Of a DNA stretch of 64,000 bases, positions 34,735 through 47,000 are shown piece after piece (the stretch's first letter is position 1; every line of letters starts with the position of its first letter). The notes under the pieces are model-generated. The model was given only the letters and a program-made list of their open reading frames with translations, was not told the DNA's origin and ran no database searches. Source of the DNA: Nautilus pompilius (taxonomy: Eukaryota; Mollusca; Cephalopoda; Nautilida; Nautilidae); the NCBI GenBank assembly GCA_018389105.1, contig JACATO010001092.1, forward strand, positions 124,001 through 188,000. Reading direction: 5' to 3'. A program made the translations under genes and the position numbers.

Positions 34735-37700
34735 TGCAGCACAGGTTCAGCCACAGGGGCTGTGGCACACACACACACACTACCTTCCTCATTGTTGTAG
34801 CCCCCTTTTAAGAACAAATCGCATCACTCAGCCACACACACACTACCTTCCTCATTGTTGTAGCCCTCTTTCTAAGAACAAATCGCATCACTCAGACACA
34901 CACACACTACCTTCCTCATTGTTGTAGCCCCCTTTCTAAGAACAAATCGCATCACTCAGGCACACACACACTACCTTCCTCATTGTTGTAGCCCCCTTTC
35001 TAAGAACAAATCGCATCACTCAGGCACACACACACTACCTTCCTCATTGTTGTAGCCCCTTTCTAAGAACAAATCGCATCACTCAGCCACACACACACTA
35101 CCTTCCTCATTGTTGTAGCCCCTTTCTAAGAACAAATCGCATCACTCAGCCACACACACACTACCTTCCTCATTGTTGTAGCCCCTTTCTAAGAACAAAT
35201 CGCATCACTCAGCCACACACAAACACACACACACTACCTTCCTCATTGTTGTAGCCCCCTTTCTAAGAACAAATCGCATCACTCAGCCACACACACACTA
35301 CCTTCCTCATTGTTGTAGCCCCTTTCTAAGAACAAATCGCATCACTCAGCCACACCACTACCTTCCTCATTGTTGTAGCCCCCCCCTTTCTAAGAACAAA
35401 TCGCATCACTCAGCCACACACACACTACCTTCCTCATTGTTGTAGTCTCCTTTTCTAAGAACAAATCGCATCACTCAGCCACACACACACACCACACTAC
35501 CTTCCTCATTGTTGTAGCCCCTTTCTAAGAACAAATCGCATCACTCAGACACACACGCTACCTTCCTCATTGTTGTAGCCCCTTCTAACAACAAATCGCA
35601 TCACTCAGCCACACACACTACCTTCCTCATTGTGTTAAGCCCTCTTTCAAGAACAAACGCATCACTCAGCCACACACACACTACCTTCCTCATTGTTGTA
35701 GCCCCTTTCTAAGAACAAATCGCATCACTCAGCCACACACACAATACCTTTCCTCATTTTTGTAGCCCTCTTTCTAAGAACAAATCGCATCACTCAGCCA
35801 CACACACTACCTTCCTCATTGTTGTAGCCCCCTTTCTAAGAACAAATCGCATCACTCAGCCACACACACTACCTTCCTCATTGTTGTAGCCCCCTTTCTA
35901 AGAACAAATCGCATCACTCAGCCACACACACACTACCTTCCTCATTGTTGTAGCCCCTTCTAAGAACAAATCGCATCACTCAGCCACACACACTACCTTC
36001 CTCATTGTTGTAGCCCCCTTTCTAAGAACAAATCGCATCACTCCGACACACACACACTACCTTCCTCATTGTTGTAGCCCCCTTTCTAAGAACAAATCGC
36101 ATCACTCAGGCACACACACACTACCTTCCTCATTGTTGTACCCCCTTTCTAAGAACAAATCGCATCACTCAGCACACACACACTACCTTCCTCATTGTTG
36201 TATCCCCCTTTCTAAGAACAAATCGCATCGCATCACTCAGACACACACACACTACCTTCCTCATTGTTGTAGCCCTCTTTCTAAGAACAAATCGCATCAC
36301 TCAGACACACACACTACCTTCCTCATTGTTGTAGCCCTCTTTCTAAGAACAAATCGCATCACTCAGCCACACACACACTACCTTCCTCATTGTTGTAGCC
36401 CTCTTTCTAAGAACAAATCGCATCACTCAGCCACACACAGACACACTACCTTCCTCATTGTTGTAGCCCCCTTTCTAAGAACAAATCGCATCACTCAGAC
36501 ACACACACTACCTTCCTCATTGTTGTAGCCCCCTTTCTAAGAACAAATCGCATCACTCAGACACACACACACACACTACCTTCCTCATTGTTGTAGCCCC
36601 CTTTCTAAGAACAAATCGCATCACTCAGCCACACACACACTACCTTCCTCATTGTTGTAGCCCTCTTTCTAAGAACAAATCGCATCACTCAGACACACAC
36701 ACACACTACCTTCCTCATTGTTGTAGCCCCCTTTCTAAGAACAAATCGCATCACTCAGCCACACACACACTACCTTCCTCATTGTTGTAGCCCCTTTCTA
36801 AGAACAAATCGCATCACTCAGCCACACACACACTACCTTCCTCATTGTTGTAGCCCCTTTCTAAGAACAAATCGCATCACTCAGCCACACACACAAACAC
36901 ACACACACTACCTTCTCATTGTTGTAGCCCCTTCTAAGAACAAATCGCATCACTCAGCCACACACACACTACCTTCCTCATTGTTGTAGCCCCTTTCTAA
37001 GAACAAATCGCATCACTCAGCCACACACACACTACCTTCCTCATTGTTGTAGCCCTCTTTCTAAGAACAAATCGCATCACTCAGCCACACACACACTACC
37101 TTCCTCATTGTTGTAGTCCTCTTTCTAAGAACAAATCGCATCACTCAGCCACACACACACACACTACCTTCCTCATTGTTGTAGCCCCCTTTCTAAGAAC
37201 AAATCGCATCACTCAGCCACACACACACACACTACCTTCCTCATTGTTGTAGCCCCCTTTCTAAGAACAAATCGCATCACTCAGCCACACACACTACCTT
37301 CCTCATTGTTGTAGCCCTCTTTCTAAGAACAAATCGCATCACTCAGCCACACACACACTACCTTCCTCATTGTTGTAGCCCCTTTCTAAGAACAAATCGC
37401 ATCACTAAGCCACACACACACTACCTTCTTCATTGTTGTAGCCCTCTTTCTAAGAACAAATCGCATCACTCAGACACACACACTACCTTCCTCATTGTTG
37501 TAGCACCCTTTCTAAGAACAAATCGCATCACTCAGCCACACACACACTACCTTCCTCATTGTTGTAGCCCTCTTTCTAAGAACAAATCGCATCACTCAGC
37601 CACACACACACACACTACCTTCCTCATTGTTGTAGCCCCCTTTCTAAGAACAAATCGCATCACTCAGCCACACACACTACCTTCCTCATTGTTGTAGCCC

Positions 37701-40700
37701 CCTTTCTAAGAACAAATCGCATCACTCAGCCACACACACTACCTTCCTCATTGTTGTAGCCCCTTTCTAAGAACAAATCGCATCACTCAGCCACACACAC
37801 ACTACCTTCCTCATTGTTGTAGCCCTCTTTCTAGAACAAATCGCATCACTCAGCCACACACACTACCTTCCTCATTGTTGTAGCCCCTTTCTAAGAACAA
37901 ATCGCATCACTCAGCCACACACACCACTACCTTCCTCATTGTTGTAGCCCTCTTTCTAAGAACAAATCGCATCACTCAGCCACACACACTACCTTCCTCA
38001 TTGTTGTAGCCCCCTTTCTAAGAACAAATCGCATCACTCAGCCACACACACACTACCTTCCTCATTGTTGTAGCCCTCTTTCTAAGAACAAATCGCATCA
38101 CTCAGCCACACACACACTACCTTCCTCATTGTTGTAGCCCTCTTTCTAAGAACAAATCGCATCACTCAGACACACACACTACCTTCCTCATTGTTGTAGC
38201 CCTCTTTCTAAGAACAAATCGCATCACTCAGACACACACACTACCTTCCTCATTGTTGTAGCCCCTTTCTAAGAACAAATCGCATCACTCAGCCACACAC
38301 ACTACCTTCCTCATTGTTGTAGCCCCCTTTCTAAGAACAAATCGCATCACTCAGCCACACACACACTACCTTCCTCATTGTTGTAGTCCTCTTTCTAAGA
38401 ACAAATCGCATCACTCAGCCACACACACACACACACTACCTTCCTCATTGTTGTAGCCCCCTTTCTAAGAACAAATCGCATCACTCAGACACACACGCTA
38501 CCTTCCTCATTGTTGTAGCCCCCTTTCTAAGAACAAATCGCATCACTCAGCCACACACACTACCTTCCTCATTGTTGTAGCCCTCTTTCTAAGAACAAAT
38601 CGCATCACTCAGCCACACACACACTACCTTCCTCATTGTTGTAGCCCCTTTCTAAGAACAAATCGCATCACTCAGCCACACACACACTACCTTCCTCATT
38701 GTTGTAGCCCTCTTTCTAAGAACAAATCGCATCACTCAGCCACACACACTACCTTCCTCATTGTTGTAGCCCCCTTTCTAAGAACAAATCGCATCACTCA
38801 GCCACACACACACTACCTTCCTCATTGTTGTAGCCCCTTTCTAAGAACAAATCGCATCACTCAGCCACACACACACACTACCTTCCTCATTGTTGTAGCC
38901 CCTTTCTAAGAACAAATCGCATCACTCAGCCACACACACTACCTTCCTCATTGTTGTAGCCCCCTTTCTAAGAACAAATCGCATCACTCAGACACACACA
39001 CACTACCTTCCTCATTGTTGTAGCCCCCTTTCTAAGAACAAATCGCATCACTCAGGCACACACACACTACCTTCCTCATTGTTGTACCCCCTTTCTAAGA
39101 ACAAATCGCATCACTCAGGCACACACACACTACCTTCCTCATTGTTGTATCCCCCTTTCTAAGAACAAATCGCATCACTCAGGCACACACACACTACCTT
39201 CCTCATTGTTGTACCCCCTTTCTAAGAACAAATCGCATCACTCAGGCACACACACACTACCTTCCTCATTGTTGTATCCCCCTTTCTAAGAACAAATCGC
39301 ATCACTCAGACACACACACACTACCTTCCTCATTGTTGTAGCCCTCTTTCTAAGAACAAATCGCATCACTCAGACACACACACTACCTTCCTCATTGTTG
39401 TAGCCCTCTTTCTAAGAACAAATCGCATCACTCAGCCACACACACACTACCTTCCTCATTGTTGTAGCCTCTTTCTAAGAACAAATCGCATCACTCAGCC
39501 ACACACAGACACACTACCTTCCTCATTGTTGTAGCCCCTTTCTAAGAACAAATCGCATCACTCAGACACACACACTACCTTCCTCATTGTTGTAGCCCCC
39601 TTTCTAAGAACAAATCGCATCACTCAGACACACACACTACCTTCCTCATTGTTGTAGCCCTCTTTCTAAGAAACAAATCGCATCACTCAGCCACACACAC
39701 ACTACCTTCCTCATTGTTGTAGCCCTCTTTCTAAGAACAAATCGCATCACTCAGCCACACACAGACACACTACCTTCCTCATTGTGTAGCCCCCTTTCTA
39801 AGAACAAATCGCATCACTCAGACACACACACACTACCTTCCTCATTGTTGTAGCCCCCTTTCTAAGAACAAATCGCATCACTCAGCCACACACACTACCT
39901 TCCTCATTGTTGTAGCCCCCTTTCTAAGAACAAATCGCATCACTCAGCCACACACACACACTACCTTCCTCATTGTTGTAGTCCTCTTTCTAAGAACAAA
40001 TCGCATCACTCAGACACACACACACTACCTTCCTCATTGTTGTAGCCCCCTTTCTAAGAACAAATCGCATCACTCAGGCACACACACACTACCTTCCTCA
40101 TTGTTGTAGCCCCCTTTCTAAGAACAAATCGCATCACTCAGCCACACACACACACTACCTTCCTCATTGTTGTAGCCCCCTTTCTAAGAACAAATCGCAT
40201 CACTCAGACACACACACTACCTTCCTCATTGTTGTAGCCCCCTTTCTAAGAACAAATCGCATCACTCAGCCACACACACACACTACCTTCCTCATTGTTG
40301 TAGCCCCCTTTCTAAGAACAAATCGCATCACTCAGACACACACACACACACTACCTTCCTCATTGTTGTAGCCCTCTTTCTAAGAACAAATCGCATCACT
40401 CAGGCACACACACACACACTACCTCCTCATTGTTGTAGCCCCCTTTCTAAGAACAAATCGCATCACTCAGACACACACACACACTACCTTCCTCATTGTT
40501 GTAGCCCCCTTTCTAAGAACAAATCGCATCACTCAGACACACACACACACACTACCTTCCTCATTGTTGTAGCCCCCTTTCTAAGAACAAATCGCATCAC
40601 TCAGCCACACACACACACTACCTTCCTCATTGTTGTAGCCCCCTTTCTAAGAACAAATCGCATCACTCAGAACACACACACACACACTACCTTCCTCATT

Positions 40701-40785
40701 GTTGTAGCCCCCTTCTAAGAACAAATCGCATCACTCAGACACACACACACACTACCTTCCTCATTGTTGTAGCCCCCTTTGGGAC
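34735..40785. repeat. 6-kb minisatellite array, about 90 units of roughly 60-75 bp with an embedded (CA)n
   Basis: Each unit has (CA)n, then CTACCTTCCTCATTGTTGTA, GCCCCCTTTCTAAGAAC and AAATCGCATCACTCAG. Units differ in (CA)n length, in the base after CAG (C, A or G), in C-run length and in diagnostic variants (GTACCCC, GTATCCCC, GCCCTCTTT). The count of about 90 is estimated from array length over unit length. The left edge is preceded by GGTTCAGCCACAGGGGCTGT (from 34745). The right edge breaks off inside a unit at ...GCCCCCTTT|GGGACGAC. Units are head to tail with no unique spacers. Long ORFs inside it (for example 36133-36528) are artefacts of repetition. Confidence 0.97.
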
Positions 40786-41077
40786 GACAGATCCACGTCG
40801 CTCCACCCCCCGGGCGCTGACCAAACATACGGCCATTTCAGCAGGGGGACCCCAGCCAGGGGTTAGGGAGACGGCTATGTAATTTATTGCTTTCGTTACT
40901 AACATTTAATACCCTGGAGAAATGACGACAATAAGCAAAAGGTGGGGGGGTGGGTGGGTGTCGCACGCGATGTTTCCCGGGAGCCGGGCAAAGGGCTGAC
41001 GACATAAACATAATGTATTTGGTAACCATGGGTGACGAGAGTATCGCGGGGTTCTCGTTAGGCACGTGGAGCGATTA
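40786..41077 (+). promoter_or_regulatory. CpG-rich promoter region of TOMM70
   Basis: GC- and CpG-rich sequence begins exactly where the minisatellite stops and runs into TOMM70 exon 1. It contains a CACGTG E-box at 41064-41069. An in-frame TGA at 41033-41035 precedes the first ATG. No TATA box is evident. Confidence 0.55.
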
Positions 41078-44000
41078 ATGGCGATGTCGAAGTTAACCTT
41101 GGACGGTTCGAGTGTGCTGAAGGAACGCGTCGGCGACGGGGTGTTTCAGGAAGGGTGGTGGTCCAGGTGGAAGGTTCCGGCGTTCGTCGGCGCATCGGTA
41201 GCGCTGGGCGTCGCCGCCGGCTTCTGGTGCTATAGGCTGTACTGTAAGGACGGGGACGAGCTGGAAGCCGCGCCGACGGCGGCGGGACTCGGGAAAGACG
41301 ACGGTAACGTGGAAGCCGACAGCGAGCCGCACGAGGTAGGAGCTGGGAGGGAGCCGGTTTGTTTGCGCGTGTTAGCGGCCCCCTCACTTCATCCTCTTCC
41401 TGCTCTAGCGCCGCTTCCCCTTTCACCCCCCCCTCCAGCCTTCACCGGAATCCCAGCGGTCAACTCGGCTGGCGAACAAAGCAGCAACACCTGCTGGCCC
41501 TTACCCTTACTCCCATTGTCCCCCCCACCCATCTTGTGTACCGGGGGTCGTCCAGACGGAACCGGTGGCCCTAACCCTTACTCCCATTGTCACCCCCCCC
41601 ATCTTGTGTACCGGTGGCCCTTACCCTTACTCCCATTGTCACCCCCCCCATCTTGTGTACCGGTGGCCCTAACCCTTACTCCCATTGTCCCCCCCCCATC
41701 TTGTGTACCGGGGGTCGTCCAGACGGAACCGGTGGCCCTTACCCTTACTCCCATTGTCCCCCCCCACTCCTTGTGTACTGGGGGTCGTCCAGACGGAACC
41801 GGTGGCCCTTACCCTTACTCCCATTGTCCCCCCCCCATCTTGTGTACTGGGGGTCGTCCAGACGGAACCGGTGGCCCTTACCCTTACTTCCGTTGTTCCC
41901 CCCCCACCCCTTGTGTACTAGGGGTCGTCCAGACGGAACCGGGCCGGGCTTCGATCGGCGGCGATTTCCGAGAACTAATGGACGACTCCTGTCTGTCTGA
42001 ACCTCCCTAATAGTTTGGGGAATTGTTTCACACCTGTTGATTGATATGTCTTTGTACGTGTCCTCCTACAGGGAGGGAGATATATATAGATATATAAGGA
42101 ATGGGGGCTTTAGTTAGAGTCCTGGTGCCTTGCTCGTAGTCTGATAACTGTCTGTTATTTCCCCCGCAGCTGTCACCTACAGACAAAGCTGTTCAGCTGA
42201 AAAACAAAGGTAACAGGTTTTTCAAAGACGCGAAGTACTCAGATGCCATTGACTGCTACACTCAAGCCATTTCCATATGTCCGGAGTCCGACCAGAAAAC
42301 CTTGGCCACTTTCTACCAGAACAGAGCAGCCGCATTTGAACATCTGGTAAGGAGGAAGTAGTAGTTTAGTGGAGGGAGTCGGTCGGGCCTGTGTGCGTGG
42401 TGTGTGGTGTGATACGAGGCTGGCTGGGCCCCCACCCACCCACCCCGCTCCTGTCATGATGTCTCGGTTGGGTGTCTAATTGCTCCAGAACTCCAGCACG
42501 GGACTTGGGGACACGTGCTTGGTTCTGCTGGTTGTTACAATTTTAAAATTCATGCTTTCAGCAAAATCACCAAAAGGCTTATGAAGATTGCACAAATGCA
42601 TTAAACAATAACTCCAAGTACTCCAAAGCGTTGGTAAGGAGAATCAAGGCAGCAGAGCAGATTGGTGTGCTGGATAAAGCTTTTGAAGGTGAGTGAGGCA
42701 GGCCATAGGTCGGTCGGTCGGTCGGTTCAGCGGAGATGATCTTTAGTACTCTTAATAATAATAATATATGAATCATCTTTATGGAGATAGGAAGTTTGGC
42801 ACATGATTCACCTTACCTTTTTTACTTTATCTATTAGAGCAATTAAAAATTTCTTCTGTTTTTAAAGAAATAAATTGTGTTTTAACTAAATTGAGGTAGA
42901 TACTTTTTACTAGAAGTTGGCATTTTCAGATTAATAAACCATTATTTAGTTAAGTACTAAACAATTTATGTTACAAGAAATCTGCATTTCCTAAAATTTT
43001 CATGATCATTAAACATTTCCTATGTTTTTTTTCACCTCAAATGTTGACAGATGACTTATCTGCTTAATTAAAAAAATAGTTTGTTTAATTGTGTGGACAA
43101 ACAGTAAGCATAAGTAAGTTGTTTTAAGGATAAAGAATGAAAAACACCAGCAGTATTGTAGCCGGATAACAGTTTTTGACATATGATATCACTTAGTTCT
43201 ATGATGTTATTTAAAAATGATGTACCATTTAAAAAATATTTTAAAAATTAACTAAATTTCTAAATAAATGCTCCATTGTTTCAAAAGTTCTAGTTATGCT
43301 AGCAAAGGTTATTAAAAAAATTTTTGCTTTTACTGTTTGTTTTTTTTTCCAAGATGCATGTTACCTGTGTCAGCTAGAGCTGTATAAAAATGAGTCCACT
43401 CTGTCACTTTCTGAACGTCTACTGAGCGACCTCAGCAGAAGAAATGCTTTGAAAAAAATGAAGGTAAAAGATTTGTTAGTAGTTTAAACATTTGTGCTTA
43501 TTCTTGCCATTTGATTAACCTGGAAGGCCAGGTATTAGGAGATATTTCAAAATTAACTTCAAGTGATAATTAAATGCTAATATAAATAGAGTCCCACATT
43601 TAAAAAAAGCATCTGCATATTAACAACTACTTTGTTAACTCTGCGTGTGCCACCTGAGGCCCACTTTTCATATCTGTATTACTCAGCAAAGGTTGAGCCA
43701 TAGGGGCTGTGACACCTAGTGTCTTTCTCATTTACATACCCTCTATAATGACTAATCATTGCTCCAACTCCATGTGTGTTGGGTTATGAATGTGACTAAA
43801 CATACATTTAGAACAACGCAAATACTAATGCTTTTAGGCTGACCCCAGGTGATATAAGTAAGGTAAAAATGCTGTGGTATATGGAGGCTAATCTTTATAT
43901 CATTCATAATGGCTTGAGCTAATGTATCCTCATTGATTGTGTTTCTATTAAAATCTGCATACTTGCTGATTTTTCCACTTTTTCCCAAAGCACTTGGCTT

Positions 44001-47000
44001 TATAATCTAAACTTTACCTGTTTTTTCAATTCTTTCTTTTTAATGTTACAATTTCGATTTTAAGTCTCCCAAAGTTAATAAATTTTCTACCAGGTTTTTA
44101 AGAACAAATATAATAGGGGAAACATTTGTGGGCAATTTCTGATTATTAAATATTTCCAAATGATGGATATGCCATTATCATATCATCAGCAGGATTATTC
44201 TGTCAAATCAACAAATAAGGGAAAAAATAGGTTTCAAAATGACCATTTCAGATTTTTAAAAAATTTGTATCCTACCTACATCACTGAAAGTTATCTCAGG
44301 AAAAATGTTAGCTTTATATATTCAATAGTTTTCAGTTTTTTGACCACCTAAAGTGGGAGATGTTAAAAATGGCAGTTTTTTTTTAAAAGCAATTGCTAAA
44401 ATCCAACCAGAAAGTTGAATTGTGGGTTTACACAGTAGTTATGTTGGATATTTTTCACATTATATTCAGACAAAAATTGACATTTTTCACTTGCAGTGAT
44501 TTGGGGCATATACAAGAATCATTGTCATCGGTATACGGATAGGTCTGTGGCTTAGAGGATAGTTGAGGTGGTATCCTATTTCCTTTCTCAATGATCGTGA
44601 GTGTGCGATGAGGGGCTCTGCTAGAACTCTTTCATTTTATATGTGGGAGGAAATTGGACTACCCGGGAGAAACCAATGTAGTTGGCTGGTGAAGGAAGGG
44701 AGAAAACCATAGTGTGCCAAGCCACCTATATTTGAACTACATTTTACTCTAAATTTCAACAGCTTCCAAACATTTCTTCACAGCTTTTCAGGCAATAACA
44801 TAATTGGTATTTTTCTTTGAAGACTTGTATTGCATATTTAAATAGTAAACAGAAAAAAATTGCGGTGTGGGTCATAACCAATTACAAGCAGAAATGATTG
44901 CCAGTATTTTGGTTAAAAATATAAAGACTCATTTGTTAGGTGGTGTTGGATGCTATTTTCTTTTCTTTCCAGACTCAGAAACCTTTTCTGCCATCAAAAA
45001 TCCACATTAGAAACTTTATTGAATTCTTTGTCAATGACCCATTAATGAATTTTGACAATGAAAGAGCAATATCCAATGATAGGTGAGTCTGGAAATCATT
45101 CTGTCTTATTAAAAAAGCATCATTTTTATTGTATAAGATTTGTTTTTGACATTTTTGTGGAAAGCATAAATGATGCATTATAATATAAGAGAAAATTGGA
45201 TCAATTCTGTCTTGGAAACTTGGTTTGTTGGAGACAGTTAACTATTTTTTTTTCAGGAATGAAATTTTTATTTGACTTGGCTTTTCTATCTTATGGTTTG
45301 TAAGAACATGTCTCCAGCTGTATAAAAGAGAGAGCCAAGTAACGTTCCCTATATTTGTGTCTTTAAAATCTGAATTTAAAAATAGTTATTATCTGTAAGC
45401 TTTTTAATGCAAGTATCTTGTGCTCTGTAGTATAGAAAGTTACTTTTCCTGACAGTAGACATTTTTGGTATGTATAAAACCACGAGGTTCATACAGGCTT
45501 GGGTGAAAGCTCTTCTTTCGCTTGGAGAAAGCCTTGAATTCTAACACATTTTGAAAAGTCTGTGGATTTTGTTTATGAAATTCGTCTTTGGTTGACGGCC
45601 CAAATAAATTAGGAAATACTGTCTTGTATTGTTTTGTGTTTTTTCTTTTTCCCATTTTCTTCATGCCAGAGGTGTTACTAACGCAGAAACCTAGTTGGAG
45701 GGAGAAGGGAGAGAATAAACTATGGCAAGGAGGTATTCCAAACTGAGCCATTTTCAATCAAGATTGAAATTCAAGCTATTGACCTTAGCTAGCCTATCAT
45801 CCATTGAACTACCACACCACTGTTTTGTCTATGGAAATATTTAATAACAAATATTCAGAGGGTTTGAATTTGGACTTCTTTGCCTGACAGTAGCACTGCA
45901 CTTGGCCATTTCTAGTGACTGGTCAAACGTATTTGGAAAGGGTGACAGTGGATAAATGTCTGGATGTCAATCACAGTTCTTCTAAGTCAAGCCCTGTCAG
46001 CCTATTTATTAAACGTTATACATAGCTCAGAATATCTCATGCTTTATTCTGTAGTTGAATACTTAATAAAAGTCAGCTTATGTTCCTGTAAGTGTAATTA
46101 TTTGTAAATTTTGATCCTTGGAAAATGTAAAGTTTTCCTTGAACTTAACATGGTCCAGGCTGTAAGAACTGTTGGCATCAGGCTGAAAAGTATAGCAGAA
46201 AGGAAAGGCAGAACTATGGAATGGATGGATCTATCTTGTTTGCTTAATGGTCCCTTGACTAGAGATAGATGCTGGAAACAAAACGTTTTTTAGTATTGCC
46301 ATAGAGACAGTTTTTGCTTTAGCAGTATCAATGATAGAATGAAATTACTTATCCACTCTTGAAAAGTAATGATTTAAAAACAAATTCCTATTTCTCAACG
46401 GCTATATGTATCGGGAAATTCTATCAGTCATAGTTCGCAGAATGAGAGGTGGTAATCCACACAGGAGGGTGTTAGCTATTATTTGTTGTTTGTTGTTTTT
46501 CTAGATGTAAAACTTACCCTTGTGTCCTTGATTTTGTTTGTAGTTTTTTTACCAAAGCTTGCAAACAGTTTCAGAACAGGGAGTTTGACAACATTATCAA
46601 ACTGTGTTCTGAGGAGCTGGCTGAAAGTGAATCAGAATTTCGACATGAATCATTGCTACTTCGAGGAACCATTTACGTGTTGATGGGGGATTTTGACAAT
46701 GCCGTGTGTGATTTGGACAAACTGATCGACGATGTTTCAGTGAATGAAAAGGTAGGTTTTTGTTGAAGGTATTTTGCATAGGCAAAAAAAGAAAAAGATA
46801 AGCTTGCGTACTTATTGCAGGAACAAATTCTTTGTGTAGACTTGGTGGGCTTTGTATAATATTTAAAAACAGCAGCATAAATGCTTTAGTTGTCAGTGCC
46901 AAACGCGTGTCAATAAGTAAACATTTTTAAAAATATTTTATGAGCACTGTAAGCAAGATAGATTTATTTTGGCATCACTTTTTGACATGATTACCAGCAG

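Noticed and set aside
36133-36528. 131-codon ORF inside the minisatellite
   Set aside because: It only reflects repeat units that happen to lack stops in that phase; unit lengths vary and break the frame.
34735-40785. CRISPR-like regular array
   Set aside because: Units are contiguous tandem copies with no unique spacers, and the window is clearly an animal genome.
41566-41580. Telomere-like CCCTAACCCTTA
   Set aside because: It is a variant of the intronic minisatellite unit and is not repeated as (CCCTAA)n.
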